A stretch of DNA of 64,000 nt from Aureispira sp. CCB-QB1 (GTDB lineage: Bacteria; Bacteroidota; Bacteroidia; Chitinophagales; Saprospiraceae). The stretch lies in contig NZ_JHBV01000026.1 in assembly GCF_000724545.1 (NCBI RefSeq), positions 1 to 64,000 on the forward strand, read 5' to 3'. The translations under genes and the position numbers were made by a program. Within the stretch, counting starts at the first letter, position 1. Each line of letters opens with the position of its first letter. Shown one piece after another: positions 18,358-28,048 of this stretch. The notes beneath the pieces are model-generated. The model searched no databases, was not told the DNA's origin, and worked only from the letters and a program-made list of their open reading frames with translations.

Positions 18358-19263
18358 TTAATTCAATCGTTTTTCAAGACGAATTTGAGTGCGTTCAGCC
18401 TCTCCTCTTTCCATTCCTATCTTATCCGCAAAGGCATAGATTTCATCTCTTGACATTTGACCATTGGCTCGAATATATGCCTCAATAGTATAATCTTGTG
18501 CATAGCGCAATAGTTCTTCATGTTTTTTCTCCGAAAACTCAAACATTTGCGAATATTCGTCCAATTTTAATTGTTCTTCATCCGCAAACTCATTATCTGT
18601 CAACGCTACTGCTGCTACAATCATAAATACATTTTCCCTAGCCTCTTCGCTAACCTCTTCACATTCTACCATAGAAATCGAAGGAGCACGCATCAATTCG
18701 CCTAATGTACCTGTTTCTTTGTTCAAAAAGTCATCAAAAAATGCTTTTTCTTCTGCTTCTATCGTACCATCTGCACGAGCCATTTCCACTAACATACGGG
18801 CTAAGATTTTCTTGTCATAAGCTTTGGTTAATGGATTTCTTTTGATCAATTTTTCAAATTCAGAAAATTCTGTTGCCAAGCGCCATTTTCCTCTTTCAAG
18901 CGTCAATTCTACCATAATTTTTTCAAATGCTCTCACGACAGCCCCTTCTTTATCTTTCTTAGAAACTTTCAGACCATCTGTTCCTTGACGCAACATCTCA
19001 TTTCCTGCCATAGAAACAGCAGTTCCTGCAAACCCTCCTCCAACAGCTTTACGCAAGACACGCAAAACAGAAGAACGCAATCGTCCTAAAGCCGTGTTGG
19101 TAACCATTTTTTTTACACGTGCCGTACCATCTGCTGTACTAGTTTTGATATGAGCAACAGAGTCAAAGACTTGGTTCTCTACTTGAAACTTGCAAAGCAC
19201 CTTACTTCCATCCACTTTTTCTTCCAGAATATACGGTTTTATTGATTCGTATGTAATTTCCAT
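18358..19263 (-). CDS. TerB-like domain protein
   Basis: This 301-residue protein has no signal peptide. The N-terminal 110 residues include a short beta segment (KVLCKFQVENQVFDSVAHI) and a Gly/Ala-rich patch (VGGGFAGTAVSMAGNEML) that could lie on a membrane. Residues about 150-260 resemble the helical TerB (tellurite-resistance/DjlA-like) fold: KKILARMLVEMARADGTIEA followed by EEKAFFDDFL, with acidic residues spaced as in TerB metal-binding helices. A second acidic helix pair follows (ALTDNEFADEEQLKLDEYSQ). TerB domains are found in stress, envelope and conflict-linked systems; the exact biochemical function is unsettled. It sits 153 bp downstream of the lipoprotein gene, in the same direction as the STAND-WD40 cluster, so a shared role is possible. 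Confidence 0.75.
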   Translation of the reverse strand: MEITYESIKPYILEEKVDGSKVLCKFQVENQVFDSVAHIKTSTADGTARVKKMVTNTALGRLRSSVLRVLRKAVGGGFAGTAVSMAGNEMLRQGTDGLKVSKKDKEGAVVRAFEKIMVELTLERGKWRLATEFSEFEKLIKRNPLTKAYDKKILARMLVEMARADGTIEAEEKAFFDDFLNKETGTLGELMRAPSISMVECEEVSEEARENVFMIVAAVALTDNEFADEEQLKLDEYSQMFEFSEKKHEELLRYAQDYTIEAYIRANGQMSRDEIYAFADKIGMERGEAERTQIRLEKRLN

Positions 19264-19416
19264 TGTTTAGTTCTTATTTTGATAATTCTAAATTGGTTCT
19301 TTTCTATTAAATTTATATACCCGAGGTAGCACTAAAGCTAGTTATTGTAAGCTAAATTAAGAGCAAGATTTAACGCCTAATCTATTTTACAACCTTCTTA
19401 ATCACCTAACAACTTA

Positions 19417-20925
19417 CTAAGGGGAAAGCGTTCCATTTAAGTTCAGTTTTACTAATCCCATCATATTGTTAGTTCCTAACCCAAACTTGCCTGTAAACAC
19501 ATAACCTGTTAGAGAACTTTGAGCTGTTGAACCAGACATAATTGGCAGAATTGTACCTGCTTGATCACTCGTCAGAACAAGGCTATTCCCATCAGCATAA
19601 CCAAAAAAGTAGGGCCAACCTGTTCCAGTATCTATATCCAAATTGGTATCAAATTTAGTAATACAAATATCACTTTCAAACAAAGTAGCCTCGTGTGTAG
19701 ACGACATGATGAAGCCATTATTACCTGGTAATAATGCAATTGAAGCAACAGAATGTACTCCTCCATTGCCATTTCTATCTTTCAAATCATAATACCTCAA
19801 AAAAGGACTCACAGTAGCTCCGGCAGTTACTTCTGTTATTTGCAAGCCCAGTATTTGTAATTGCAATAAAACAGCTTGCCCATCATTTCCATTGGTACTT
19901 GCTTCATTTTTAGTTACATGAGCTGCAATCGTTACAACATTATTGTCTGCATCATACACAGAATATGCTCCCGAAAAATAATCTCCATCTACCGAAATTG
20001 TCTTTCTACTCAAAGGTGTTCCCCCTGATTTATCCACCAATACAACATGGATTTCAGGTAGAAAGTTACCTGTTTGTGTAGACGGAGCAGTAGCTCCATC
20101 ATGAGAGATACCACAAATCAGATACCCTTGAGGCAAAATTTGGATAGATGTCCCATAATCATCCCAAGGAAACCCATAAAACCAGTTACTAGACCTCCAT
20201 CCAGACGGAATGATAAAATCGCTATTTAATAAAACCGTAAAAACATCGGTATTATCGTATGCTCCTCCTGTCTGATCGTTGTTATAAGGTTTGCTTCTTT
20301 TAACGTTGGTTGAATACCCTGTAATAATATAACTATATCCACCTGCTGTATCCAATTTCATATCCGAAACCTTCTCTGTAAACTGTGTATTGGTATTGCT
20401 TTGTAGTTCAACACCATCTGTTGTCGTTGGAGCTCCAGTAGCATGATCCAATTGATAAAGAACAATTTTAGTTTGACCTTCTACCCCTGTTCCTTGACTA
20501 GTCGAAGATGGGTAATTGTAATATGTTCTGTTAGCAGCAACGATATAAGCAGATTGATCGGGCAACTCAATAATTCGAATGCCCTCCTCATCAAATCGCA
20601 AATAGTCAAAATTGGCATCCACATTTCCTTCTTGGCGACCAAAAGCAGAACTCCACAACTCGTTCCCTAAAGAATCTGTTTTAACAACAAAGATATCTCT
20701 TTTGTCAGTAGAACTATATGAATTGGTAGACCCCAACAGAATGTATCCACCATCTGCTGTTTGAACAACATCTGTAGCTGTTTGAGCTCCAACGTGTCCA
20801 TAATATTTTACAAAGGCAACTTCTTGGTTACTAGGAGCAATTTGCTCTTTTTCACAACTAGAACTTAAATATGCTGTCAAAACCAACAACATAAGAAGTA
20901 CATTTTTTCTTGATATATGCAGCAT
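19417..20925 (-). CDS. Outer-envelope lipoprotein, probable beta-propeller
   Basis: The N-terminus (VLLMLLVLTAYLSSSCEKEQ) is a lipoprotein signal with Cys in the lipobox, so this 502-residue protein is probably lipid-anchored. Repeating units such as 'QTADGGYILLGSTNSYSSTDKRDIFVVKTDS' in type (GGYILLGS, GGYSYIITGYST, PQGYLICGISHDG, NNGFIMSSTHEA) recur at about 50-80 residue steps and match the delta-60-like 'DGGYIIaGst' propeller repeats of Bacteroidota. Such proteins are scaffolds or ligand binders rather than enzymes. It starts only 3 bp after the stop of the outer-membrane barrel gene, so the two are co-translated and probably form a pair. Function is otherwise unknown. Confidence 0.82.
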   Translation of the reverse strand: MLHISRKNVLLMLLVLTAYLSSSCEKEQIAPSNQEVAFVKYYGHVGAQTATDVVQTADGGYILLGSTNSYSSTDKRDIFVVKTDSLGNELWSSAFGRQEGNVDANFDYLRFDEEGIRIIELPDQSAYIVAANRTYYNYPSSTSQGTGVEGQTKIVLYQLDHATGAPTTTDGVELQSNTNTQFTEKVSDMKLDTAGGYSYIITGYSTNVKRSKPYNNDQTGGAYDNTDVFTVLLNSDFIIPSGWRSSNWFYGFPWDDYGTSIQILPQGYLICGISHDGATAPSTQTGNFLPEIHVVLVDKSGGTPLSRKTISVDGDYFSGAYSVYDADNNVVTIAAHVTKNEASTNGNDGQAVLLQLQILGLQITEVTAGATVSPFLRYYDLKDRNGNGGVHSVASIALLPGNNGFIMSSTHEATLFESDICITKFDTNLDIDTGTGWPYFFGYADGNSLVLTSDQAGTILPIMSGSTAQSSLTGYVFTGKFGLGTNNMMGLVKLNLNGTLSP

Positions 20926-20928
20926 AAT

Positions 20929-22395
20929 TTATTCGTATTTTACTTCAACTTTGACTCGCTTATTTTTAATATCTTCGATTTGTTTCTTCTTATCATCTAA
21001 CATTTTAGAGCCTTTTGTTTTACCTTTTTGAATGTCCTCTATAAGACTTGGTTTTTCTCGCTCCATCTCCTTAAGAGTACTGTTCAGCTCTCTTTTGATG
21101 TCCTCGTCTGTTTCTCTCTTTACATAGTTGCGTTCTTTCTCCAACCATTTATTATACTTATTATTGATAATAATTGGATTGTATTGATGCTTTTTGCGAG
21201 GCACATAAAATGCCTTTACAAAACCAACCGTCAACGCAAAATTATCTGTTCTAAAATCATTATCCACATGACCATGATAATACACCAACTCTAAATTAGA
21301 ATAACGATTGTTAATATCTACGTTATTTAAGAACATTCGTGTATATCTGAAATCAGCATATAGAAAATTGCGTCCCAATCGAAACTTGATTCCTGCGCCA
21401 GCAACAAAAGAAACATTTACATTGGTACGAAGAGACGGTCTATCGTTCAATTTTGTTATAACCACACTATTAGCAATCGTAGATTGACCTCCTAACTCAG
21501 CTCTAATTGTTTCTGGTTCTGTTCTTCGACTAACATCTGTCATATCCGCATACAACAAGAAATTAGCAGCAACACCAGCATAAACATAAGGTAATACACC
21601 TTTAAATTTAGTAACATTGTACCGCAACATCAATGGAACATCTATCCAGAATTGATTCTCTTTAAATTTCAACGTAGAATACAACAATGGTCCTTGTCCT
21701 TTGGTGGCATTTAAATCATTGGTGTTTAACCCTGTAGGATTAGCCGTTGTAGCAGAGATATACATCGAATCACCAAATGCATATGTGCGATAAGCAAAAG
21801 TAGCATCCAATGTCAAATCAAAATTATACAACAAAGGCAATTCAAAACCAACAGTAGCATTGGCTCCAAAAACAACTTCTCGCAAGTACCCCTCATGATC
21901 TGCCGTACCAGAAGTATTGTCCACCCCATAATTCTGCAATTGTTCTATCAATGAAAAATTAAGTCCACCACCAAAGTACATAGAAAAAATAGGTCTCCTA
22001 GTGAATGTTCTTGAAAGGTAAATTAAATCGTACGACTGATAAGAGTCTCCCATCGTATCTGGTTCATAGAGCGGATTGATTCGGAGTATTTCCCTAAAAG
22101 AATTGTCTGCCGCACCAATTTTGTCCCTATACAAATAACTTTCTGTTATCAATTGGAATGCTTCTAAACGCTTTTCCGTTGACATTGACTTGGGATCTTT
22201 CGCACAAGCTTCGATAGACTCGATTTTTTCAAGTTCTCCTTCTTCATACCATTTTTTAGCTTCATCCAATTGGCAATTGTCTGAGGATGTCCCTCGTTTT
22301 CCCTTTTGCCCCTGTGCAGTGCTAATGCTGAGTAGACTAAATGCGCAGCATAGTAGAGCAAACGAAATGACAGGACAGTACAATCTCACCTTCAT
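20929..22395 (-). CDS. Outer-membrane beta-barrel protein with helical N-terminal domain
   Basis: This 488-residue protein has a signal peptide (FALLCCAFSLLSISTAQGQ). Residues about 40-130 look like a TPR-type helical region (LDEAKKWYEEGELEKIESIE, then YLYRDKIGAADNSFREIL). A porin-like barrel of about 270 residues follows, with alternating strands (FSMYFGGGLNFSL, ATVGFELPLLYNFDLTLDA, TNVNVSFVAGAGIKFRLG, FALTVGFVKAFYVP), similar to the PorT/OMP_b-brl family. The last 75 residues form a very charged Lys/Glu coiled coil, which is unusual after a barrel. It is followed at 3 bp by the lipoprotein and preceded by the STAND ATPase gene. A role as the outer-membrane element of a trans-envelope complex is inferred from context only. 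Confidence 0.83.
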   Translation of the reverse strand: MKVRLYCPVISFALLCCAFSLLSISTAQGQKGKRGTSSDNCQLDEAKKWYEEGELEKIESIEACAKDPKSMSTEKRLEAFQLITESYLYRDKIGAADNSFREILRINPLYEPDTMGDSYQSYDLIYLSRTFTRRPIFSMYFGGGLNFSLIEQLQNYGVDNTSGTADHEGYLREVVFGANATVGFELPLLYNFDLTLDATFAYRTYAFGDSMYISATTANPTGLNTNDLNATKGQGPLLYSTLKFKENQFWIDVPLMLRYNVTKFKGVLPYVYAGVAANFLLYADMTDVSRRTEPETIRAELGGQSTIANSVVITKLNDRPSLRTNVNVSFVAGAGIKFRLGRNFLYADFRYTRMFLNNVDINNRYSNLELVYYHGHVDNDFRTDNFALTVGFVKAFYVPRKKHQYNPIIINNKYNKWLEKERNYVKRETDEDIKRELNSTLKEMEREKPSLIEDIQKGKTKGSKMLDDKKKQIEDIKNKRVKVEVKYE

Positions 22396-22852
22396 TATTT
22401 CGGTATTTTATAGTTAAATAGTTTTGGTTCTAAATATCATGCAATTTATTACAATAGCCACTTCTAGAAGTCTTAGGCTAAGTGATGATTGAGCTTTGAT
22501 GAGCTTTTATCATCTAATATATGCAACTAATATAATTAATTGTGCCAGTAATTTGATAATTTTTTGAGGGAATTAAGTAGATGCCCTATTTATAGTTCAT
22601 TCCATTTGCACTTCTACCTAACAATAACTAGATGATTACAATGCCATTGTGTTTTAAAGGCTTTAATAGGTTCGAATGCTAAAAGGTTTCTGCACTCACT
22701 TAATGCTATTATTATGAGAAGTATAGTACCTAAACTTAGAGATCGCTAGTTCGGCATTTGGGTTTCTTTTATCGTTGTCCTCTCCCCTCTCATTAGTTAT
22801 CCCATAAAAAAACAGAGTCAAAGATTTATGAACCTCTGACTCCGCTCTTCTT
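22396..22852. other. Intergenic region, 457 bp
   Basis: Spacer between the STAND-WD40 gene and the barrel gene, both minus strand. It starts with the terminator at 22805-22843, so the barrel-lipoprotein pair must have its own promoter in the remaining stretch, although I could not pin it to a consensus box. No gene is seen. Confidence 0.55.
22805..22843 (-). terminator. Intrinsic terminator after the STAND-WD40 gene
   Basis: Reading the minus strand: an imperfect stem GGAGTCAGAGG/CTTTGACTCTG, a loop of about 9 nt, then seven T. It begins 10 bp after the stop codon at 22853. Confidence 0.85.
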
Positions 22853-25800
22853 CTATTGGTTATCTGCTTCTTCTAACTTTCGAGCCTCTCTCATTTGGGG
22901 AACCATTTCTCCACAAGTAGAGAATGGAATTCGACGTCCGCCATTTGGAGTTTCAATATAAAGTGTTCTTCCAGTAGGGTCATCTGTTCCGATGTATCTT
23001 CTCCAACTTTTATCACTTAAATTCTGGCGAACAATATCACAAATTTGATCAGCATATAGGGTCATATCAACCTCCCATAATTTTAAATGACCATTGGCGG
23101 TTCCTGTAATAACTTTTGTTCCATCATTGCTAAATGCTACTGAAGTAACCCAATCCGTATGATCTGTCAATTTAATAGGGTTGTACTGTGCTCCTAAATA
23201 AGGAAACTCTTTTGAGTCGCCATAACCACGATATTTTTCATCACGGATAGTCCAAAGTGTTGCAGACTTATCCAAGCTACCTACAATCAATAGAGTACCA
23301 TCTTTACTAAACTCAACATCAGAGATAGAAGAACCGTGTTGCAAGAATTTTTCAGGCAAATAAGTCGGGTCCTCATTCACTTTGTTCATATCCCAAATCA
23401 TCAACGTTCCATCTTGGTATCCAATCGCAACAAAACGACCGATAGGATTGAATGCAACAGCCGTAGCATGTTTTTCGCTTCTAGGATCATTCAACAAAAA
23501 TTCACGACGTTGATTTTTTAAATTCCAAATCCATACTTCAGATGATTTTCCAACACCTGCCAAGTACTCTCCATTACTAGAAACATCCAAAGATGTTAAT
23601 CGATAAGGCGTTTTTCCAATAATAGGTGAAGTTGCACCATCCATATTGGTATAATTTACAGCTGTTCCGCCAGATCCATCATCGCCTGCCGTAATAATAG
23701 CTTTGCCATTAGGCGTATATTTTAACGCCCAGATACGGCGTCCTTTGTGCGCATCTAACTCATTTACAATTTGTCCAGACTTCGCATCTGTAATAAGTAC
23801 TTTATCTCCATCACCAGCTCTAGCTAGTTGTTTGCCATCAGGACTAATATCTAATGTTCTCGCCACTGCTGTATTACTAGAAAGTATTTCTGGTTTGTTT
23901 GATTTATCTTTGCGAGCAGCTTTGCTACCATAAATATCAAATTTCCATTTTAACAACAATCCATCAGAACCAACCGTGTAGATATGCCCATCGTTTCCTG
24001 CAACTTTGATGTTACGAATACGACCAACTCTGCTTCTACCGTCTGGTGCTTGATCCAATCCATTAAAATTAGGGTTATTTTTGTTGACTTCTTCCAAGCG
24101 GTTCAATGCCTTATAAATAGCATCGTACACAAAAGCATCTTTATCTTCTCCACCACTTGCAGAATTTAAGTCATATGCCTCTTTAGCCAAAAGCCCTTGG
24201 ATATCTTCATTTTCTTCTTTTGTCGATTTAACCGCAATACTTTGTGCCATAGAAAGACCTTTGATTCCCAATGCAATTTCTTTTTGGCGAATAGCATTTG
24301 CTTTCTCCTTGTTGGCTACTTCTGTTTGTGCTATTGCAATATCTTTGCTACGCAATGCATCTTCTTTAGCCAAACGAGCCTCTTCCGCTTTTCGCTTAGC
24401 ATCTCTTTCAGCATCCTTTGCTTGTCTGGCTCTAGCTTCTGCAATACGAGCTGCCTCCATTGCTGTTAAGTTAGCAGCCTCTGCTCTAGATTTTTCTTGC
24501 AGTGCTTTTTTAGCACTCAAATCAGCATAAAACTCTTGGCGACTTGCTTCCTCCTTACTTAATTCGGCCAAATAAGTTTGACGTAAAGATTCTCTTTCAT
24601 TGGCATTAGCTACTCGTTGGCTTCGATGCGCCAACGCAGCAGAATAAAGTGCCCACAACATCATTCCAATACAAAACAAGACAACCCCTACCCCAATGGC
24701 ACTCCATCGTTTTCGTTTAGTATCTTTGCGCTCTTCAACTTCACGATCTCTATTGGTAGCAGCGACATCATCTTCATGACTAAGTGTCAAAAATTCAATT
24801 GCTCGATCATAATCAATTTCAGGATTTTCATATCGTTTTGACCAACCTTTGTTGGGGGGCAGTCTCCAAGAATAATCTTCATCATATTCTTCTGGATTGA
24901 ACCACTTCAACCCCATAATTAATTCTGGGTTCGTCCACAAACTCCCTTTCCCATCGTGGTACAAAGCAGCCGCAGAACACAAGCGACCATACATTTCTGC
25001 TGCTTCAGCTTCTTCATTTGCCCACCCTTTTAGACGAGTCCAACGTTTAATTAAACTATCATGCGCAATGCTAATAACACTATCCTCATCTATTTCTGCA
25101 ACAGGTGGTGCATTTAGAAAACGTCGTCCAGACTGGCTAAAGGTATAAATCACCAAGCGTACCTCACGCATAGAACGTTCGGTTATTTCCATCATTTCCC
25201 GAACAGTCACCGCACGGCTAGAAGCACTTCCATCAGGAGCTTTTTCTACCATTGCTCTAAAAATACGTTCACAAATGATGCGTTTTTCTTCTGTATCCAA
25301 GTCAGAATATGCTTCTTCAGCATGTCTCGCCATTGCCCCTTTGATGGTTCCCACACCTTTGTAGTGCGACATAGCAATAGCGACTTCTGTATTTTGTTCT
25401 TTATCTAACCAGTAATTCCACATACGCAACATCGTATGTTGCAACGTGGCTAACTCGTCTGTATTTTTACCTAAATCGTTGATAATTGCCTTGACAACAG
25501 CATCATCTATTTCTGCTCGTACTCCTGTGATTTTAACCGCACGATCGTGTTGAATAGGATTAACAATAATACGTTTAAGATCTTCTGGTTTTACCCTTGG
25601 AATCAAAAACTGACCATCGTTAATTGCCTCTGCCAAGCCTCTAAATTCGGCACAATCACCAATATGATTGGAGCGCATTGTCAAAACGATATAAATAGGA
25701 GCCTCTTTTTGTCTACTTGCATTCAGTAACAAATTGACAAAAGTAGCTGCATCCTCTTCGTTTCTCTTATTTTTTTTACTAAAGTTGAATATTTCCTCAA

Positions 25801-26257
25801 ATTGATCGACAACTATCATTAAGTTTTCTCCTCGGCTGATCGTAGATTTTTTGAAAGCCTCAACGATTCCCAAACTGCCATTTCGGAGCATTCCCTCAAT
25901 TTTTGCAGGATAACTAGGGTCCATCATTTCGTCTCCATGCAACACATTTCGCTGTGCCAGCTGGCGACTAAGGTTTTCCAATGGATTGTTGCCAGGAGTA
26001 CACGTAGCAATGCGCCAAGCAGCTCCTGCTTGCCCATTAAATCCCTCCTTCAAGCGAGGAATCAACATTGCCTTAATAAATGAAGATTTTCCATTCCCAT
26101 TGCTACCTACTACTGCCAAAAAACGATTAGAGCGAAGTTTGCGTAACAATTCATCTAGTTGACGTTCTCTACCAAAAAAGAATGAACGGTCGGATGGCTC
26201 AAACGAGCGAAGCCCAGTATAAGGGGCTTGTATATTGAGGGTTTCTACTCCTTGCAT
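22853..26257 (-). CDS. nSTAND-type ATPase fused to membrane segment, coiled coil and WD40 propeller
   Basis: This 1134-residue protein has four visible parts. Residues about 13-330 form a STAND-class NTPase of the nSTAND1 type: PYTGLRSFEPSDRSFFFGRE, Walker A GSNGNGKSS at 51-59, Walker B LMIVVDQFEE at 146-155. A winged-helix-like region follows. One membrane segment (SAIGVGVVLFCIGMMLWALY) lies near residues 520-540, then an Ala/Lys/Glu-rich coiled coil (about 555-680). The rest is a WD40 propeller with repeats such as VTSVAFSNDGTKVITGTANG and VEFSKDGTLLIVGSLDKSAT. STAND proteins are signal-gated switches that oligomerise on ATP binding. The propeller presumably lies on the far side of the membrane. 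The next genes encode a barrel and a lipoprotein. What it senses is unknown. Confidence 0.88.
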   Translation of the reverse strand: MQGVETLNIQAPYTGLRSFEPSDRSFFFGRERQLDELLRKLRSNRFLAVVGSNGNGKSSFIKAMLIPRLKEGFNGQAGAAWRIATCTPGNNPLENLSRQLAQRNVLHGDEMMDPSYPAKIEGMLRNGSLGIVEAFKKSTISRGENLMIVVDQFEEIFNFSKKNKRNEEDAATFVNLLLNASRQKEAPIYIVLTMRSNHIGDCAEFRGLAEAINDGQFLIPRVKPEDLKRIIVNPIQHDRAVKITGVRAEIDDAVVKAIINDLGKNTDELATLQHTMLRMWNYWLDKEQNTEVAIAMSHYKGVGTIKGAMARHAEEAYSDLDTEEKRIICERIFRAMVEKAPDGSASSRAVTVREMMEITERSMREVRLVIYTFSQSGRRFLNAPPVAEIDEDSVISIAHDSLIKRWTRLKGWANEEAEAAEMYGRLCSAAALYHDGKGSLWTNPELIMGLKWFNPEEYDEDYSWRLPPNKGWSKRYENPEIDYDRAIEFLTLSHEDDVAATNRDREVEERKDTKRKRWSAIGVGVVLFCIGMMLWALYSAALAHRSQRVANANERESLRQTYLAELSKEEASRQEFYADLSAKKALQEKSRAEAANLTAMEAARIAEARARQAKDAERDAKRKAEEARLAKEDALRSKDIAIAQTEVANKEKANAIRQKEIALGIKGLSMAQSIAVKSTKEENEDIQGLLAKEAYDLNSASGGEDKDAFVYDAIYKALNRLEEVNKNNPNFNGLDQAPDGRSRVGRIRNIKVAGNDGHIYTVGSDGLLLKWKFDIYGSKAARKDKSNKPEILSSNTAVARTLDISPDGKQLARAGDGDKVLITDAKSGQIVNELDAHKGRRIWALKYTPNGKAIITAGDDGSGGTAVNYTNMDGATSPIIGKTPYRLTSLDVSSNGEYLAGVGKSSEVWIWNLKNQRREFLLNDPRSEKHATAVAFNPIGRFVAIGYQDGTLMIWDMNKVNEDPTYLPEKFLQHGSSISDVEFSKDGTLLIVGSLDKSATLWTIRDEKYRGYGDSKEFPYLGAQYNPIKLTDHTDWVTSVAFSNDGTKVITGTANGHLKLWEVDMTLYADQICDIVRQNLSDKSWRRYIGTDDPTGRTLYIETPNGGRRIPFSTCGEMVPQMREARKLEEADNQ

Positions 26258-26725
26258 AGCTGTCTTAAATTAACTGAATGTCTCGGGGTTATGAAAATAC
26301 ATCTATTAAAAGATAACATTGTAAGATAAAGAATTATTTAATAATAAAGAACTCCTTTTCCTTAATCCTTTAAGGTTTGTCGTTTTTTTTTGATAAAATC
26401 CCTAAAAAATTGAAAAAATTCGAAACAATATAGAATCTATTTTGTTAGAGTTAGGTTATTATAATACTTCTTCTTTCTCGATAGGTAGCCTATTATTCCT
26501 TTCTTTTAAAGCTTTTTCTATCAAAAGAAAAAAAGCTTTATCCTTTTGAAAAGGCAACTAATTTAATAAAAAAAATGAACTTCTAAAATGATCTATAGGA
26601 ATTAATAAACAATAAACATGTATTTATTTTAAAAATGTATTAATTTCTAGAAAACAATGCTTATTGAACTTTACAAAAGTATAAAATACTCCTCTACTTT
26701 TTGTCCTTTTCATATTAAGTTTGAG
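26258..26725. other. Intergenic region, 468 bp, no gene seen
   Basis: Very AT-rich spacer between murA (its 3' side) and the STAND gene (its 5' side). It contains an inverted repeat at 26508-26539 (AAAGCTTTTTCT with a one-base bulge in the opposite arm) that might form the murA transcript end, though the flanking U-run is poor. The STAND gene promoter should be near 26300. Confidence 0.45.
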
Positions 26726-28048
26726 TTAAAGGTCTACTCGCTTAATCTTAGCACCCAATGCATTTAAGCGCTCATCAATACGCTCGTATCCTCTATCAAT
26801 TTGATTGATTTGCAATATTTTACTAGTTCCCTTCGCCGACATGGCAGCAATCAATAAAGACACCCCTGCACGAATATCGGGTGAGGTCATTGTTATTCCT
26901 CTCAAAGGATATTGCCTACCCAATCCAATAATATTAGCTCGATGTGGATCACACAAAATAACCTGTGCTCCCATATCTATCAGCTTGTCAACAAAAAACA
27001 ATCGGCTTTCAAACATTTTCTGATGGATCAGAACACTTCCTCTTGCTTGTGTGGCAACAACCAGTAAAATACTCATTAAGTCAGGCGGGAAACCAGGCCA
27101 TGGCGCATCATACACTGTCATAATAGAGCCATCTATAAAGGTTTGAATTTCGTATAATTCTTGCGCTGGCACATAAATATCATCGCCAATAATTTCAAAT
27201 TGTATTCCCATACGACGATAAACAGGCAAAATATTTCCTAAAGCATCGGCTCGGACATTTTTAATGGTCAATTCAGATTGAGTCATGGCAGCCATTCCCA
27301 AAAAACTACCAATTTCAATCATATCAGGCAACAAGCGATGCCCTGTTCCAAACATTTGACCAACACCTTCTATGGTTAATTTATTAGAGCCAACACCTGT
27401 TATTCTTGCGCCCATTCCATTTAACATTTTGCACAACTGTTGTAGGTAAGGCTCGCAAGCAGCATTATAAATAGTCGTCATCCCTTTTGCCATTACAGCA
27501 GCCATCAAGGTATTGGCAGTACCAGTTACAGAAATTTCATCCATCAAGATATAGCTTCCTTTGAGTTCGGTCGCTTTGATGGAGTACATGTTTTTATCAA
27601 TATTATAATTAAACGCTGCTCCTAGTTTTTGTAATCCCAACAAGTGCGTATCCAATCGACGGCGACCAATTTTATCTCCACCTGGTTGCGGTAAAACAGC
27701 CTCTCCATAGCGAGCCAACAAAGGTCCTAAAAGCATCACAGAACCTCTTATTTTGCTTGCTTTTTGTACATATTCTACACTCTTCAAATAGTCTAAATCA
27801 ATTTCTTTTGCCTCAAAGGTGTAACTATTGTTATCAACCTTATTAACGACAACACCTAAGCCTTTTAATAAATCAATTAACATCACCACATCTTTTATAT
27901 TCGGCAAGTTGGTTAATGTTACTTTCTCTCGTGTTAATAACGTAGCACAAATCACCTGTAAGGCTTCATTTTTAGCACCTTGAGGTGTTATTTCACCACT
28001 TAACTTGTGTCCTCCCTCTACTATAAAAGCTTGATTTTTATTTGACAT
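26726..28048 (-). CDS. murA: UDP-N-acetylglucosamine 1-carboxyvinyltransferase MurA
   Basis: This 440-residue cytosolic enzyme transfers enolpyruvate from PEP to UDP-GlcNAc, the first committed step of peptidoglycan synthesis. The start MSNKNQAFIVEGGHKLSGEI and the motif TPQGAKNEAL (catalytic Lys) are typical. The active-site loop reads QPGGDKIGRRRLDTH, with Asp125 in the place of the fosfomycin-alkylated Cys115 of E. coli. The C-terminal part has PDIRAGVSLLIAAM and GYERIDERLNALGAKI. The Asp variant is a recognised natural form in Mycobacterium and Chlamydia, and I recall the same loop in Bacteroides, so it is not a defect. It is monocistronic, with long spacers on both sides. Confidence 0.97.
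   Translation of the reverse strand: MSNKNQAFIVEGGHKLSGEITPQGAKNEALQVICATLLTREKVTLTNLPNIKDVVMLIDLLKGLGVVVNKVDNNSYTFEAKEIDLDYLKSVEYVQKASKIRGSVMLLGPLLARYGEAVLPQPGGDKIGRRRLDTHLLGLQKLGAAFNYNIDKNMYSIKATELKGSYILMDEISVTGTANTLMAAVMAKGMTTIYNAACEPYLQQLCKMLNGMGARITGVGSNKLTIEGVGQMFGTGHRLLPDMIEIGSFLGMAAMTQSELTIKNVRADALGNILPVYRRMGIQFEIIGDDIYVPAQELYEIQTFIDGSIMTVYDAPWPGFPPDLMSILLVVATQARGSVLIHQKMFESRLFFVDKLIDMGAQVILCDPHRANIIGLGRQYPLRGITMTSPDIRAGVSLLIAAMSAKGTSKILQINQIDRGYERIDERLNALGAKIKRVDL

Noticed and set aside
26508-26539. Inverted repeat between murA and the STAND gene as a terminator
   Set aside because: The stem is almost all A/T, with a bulge and no distinct U-run, so the function is not supported.
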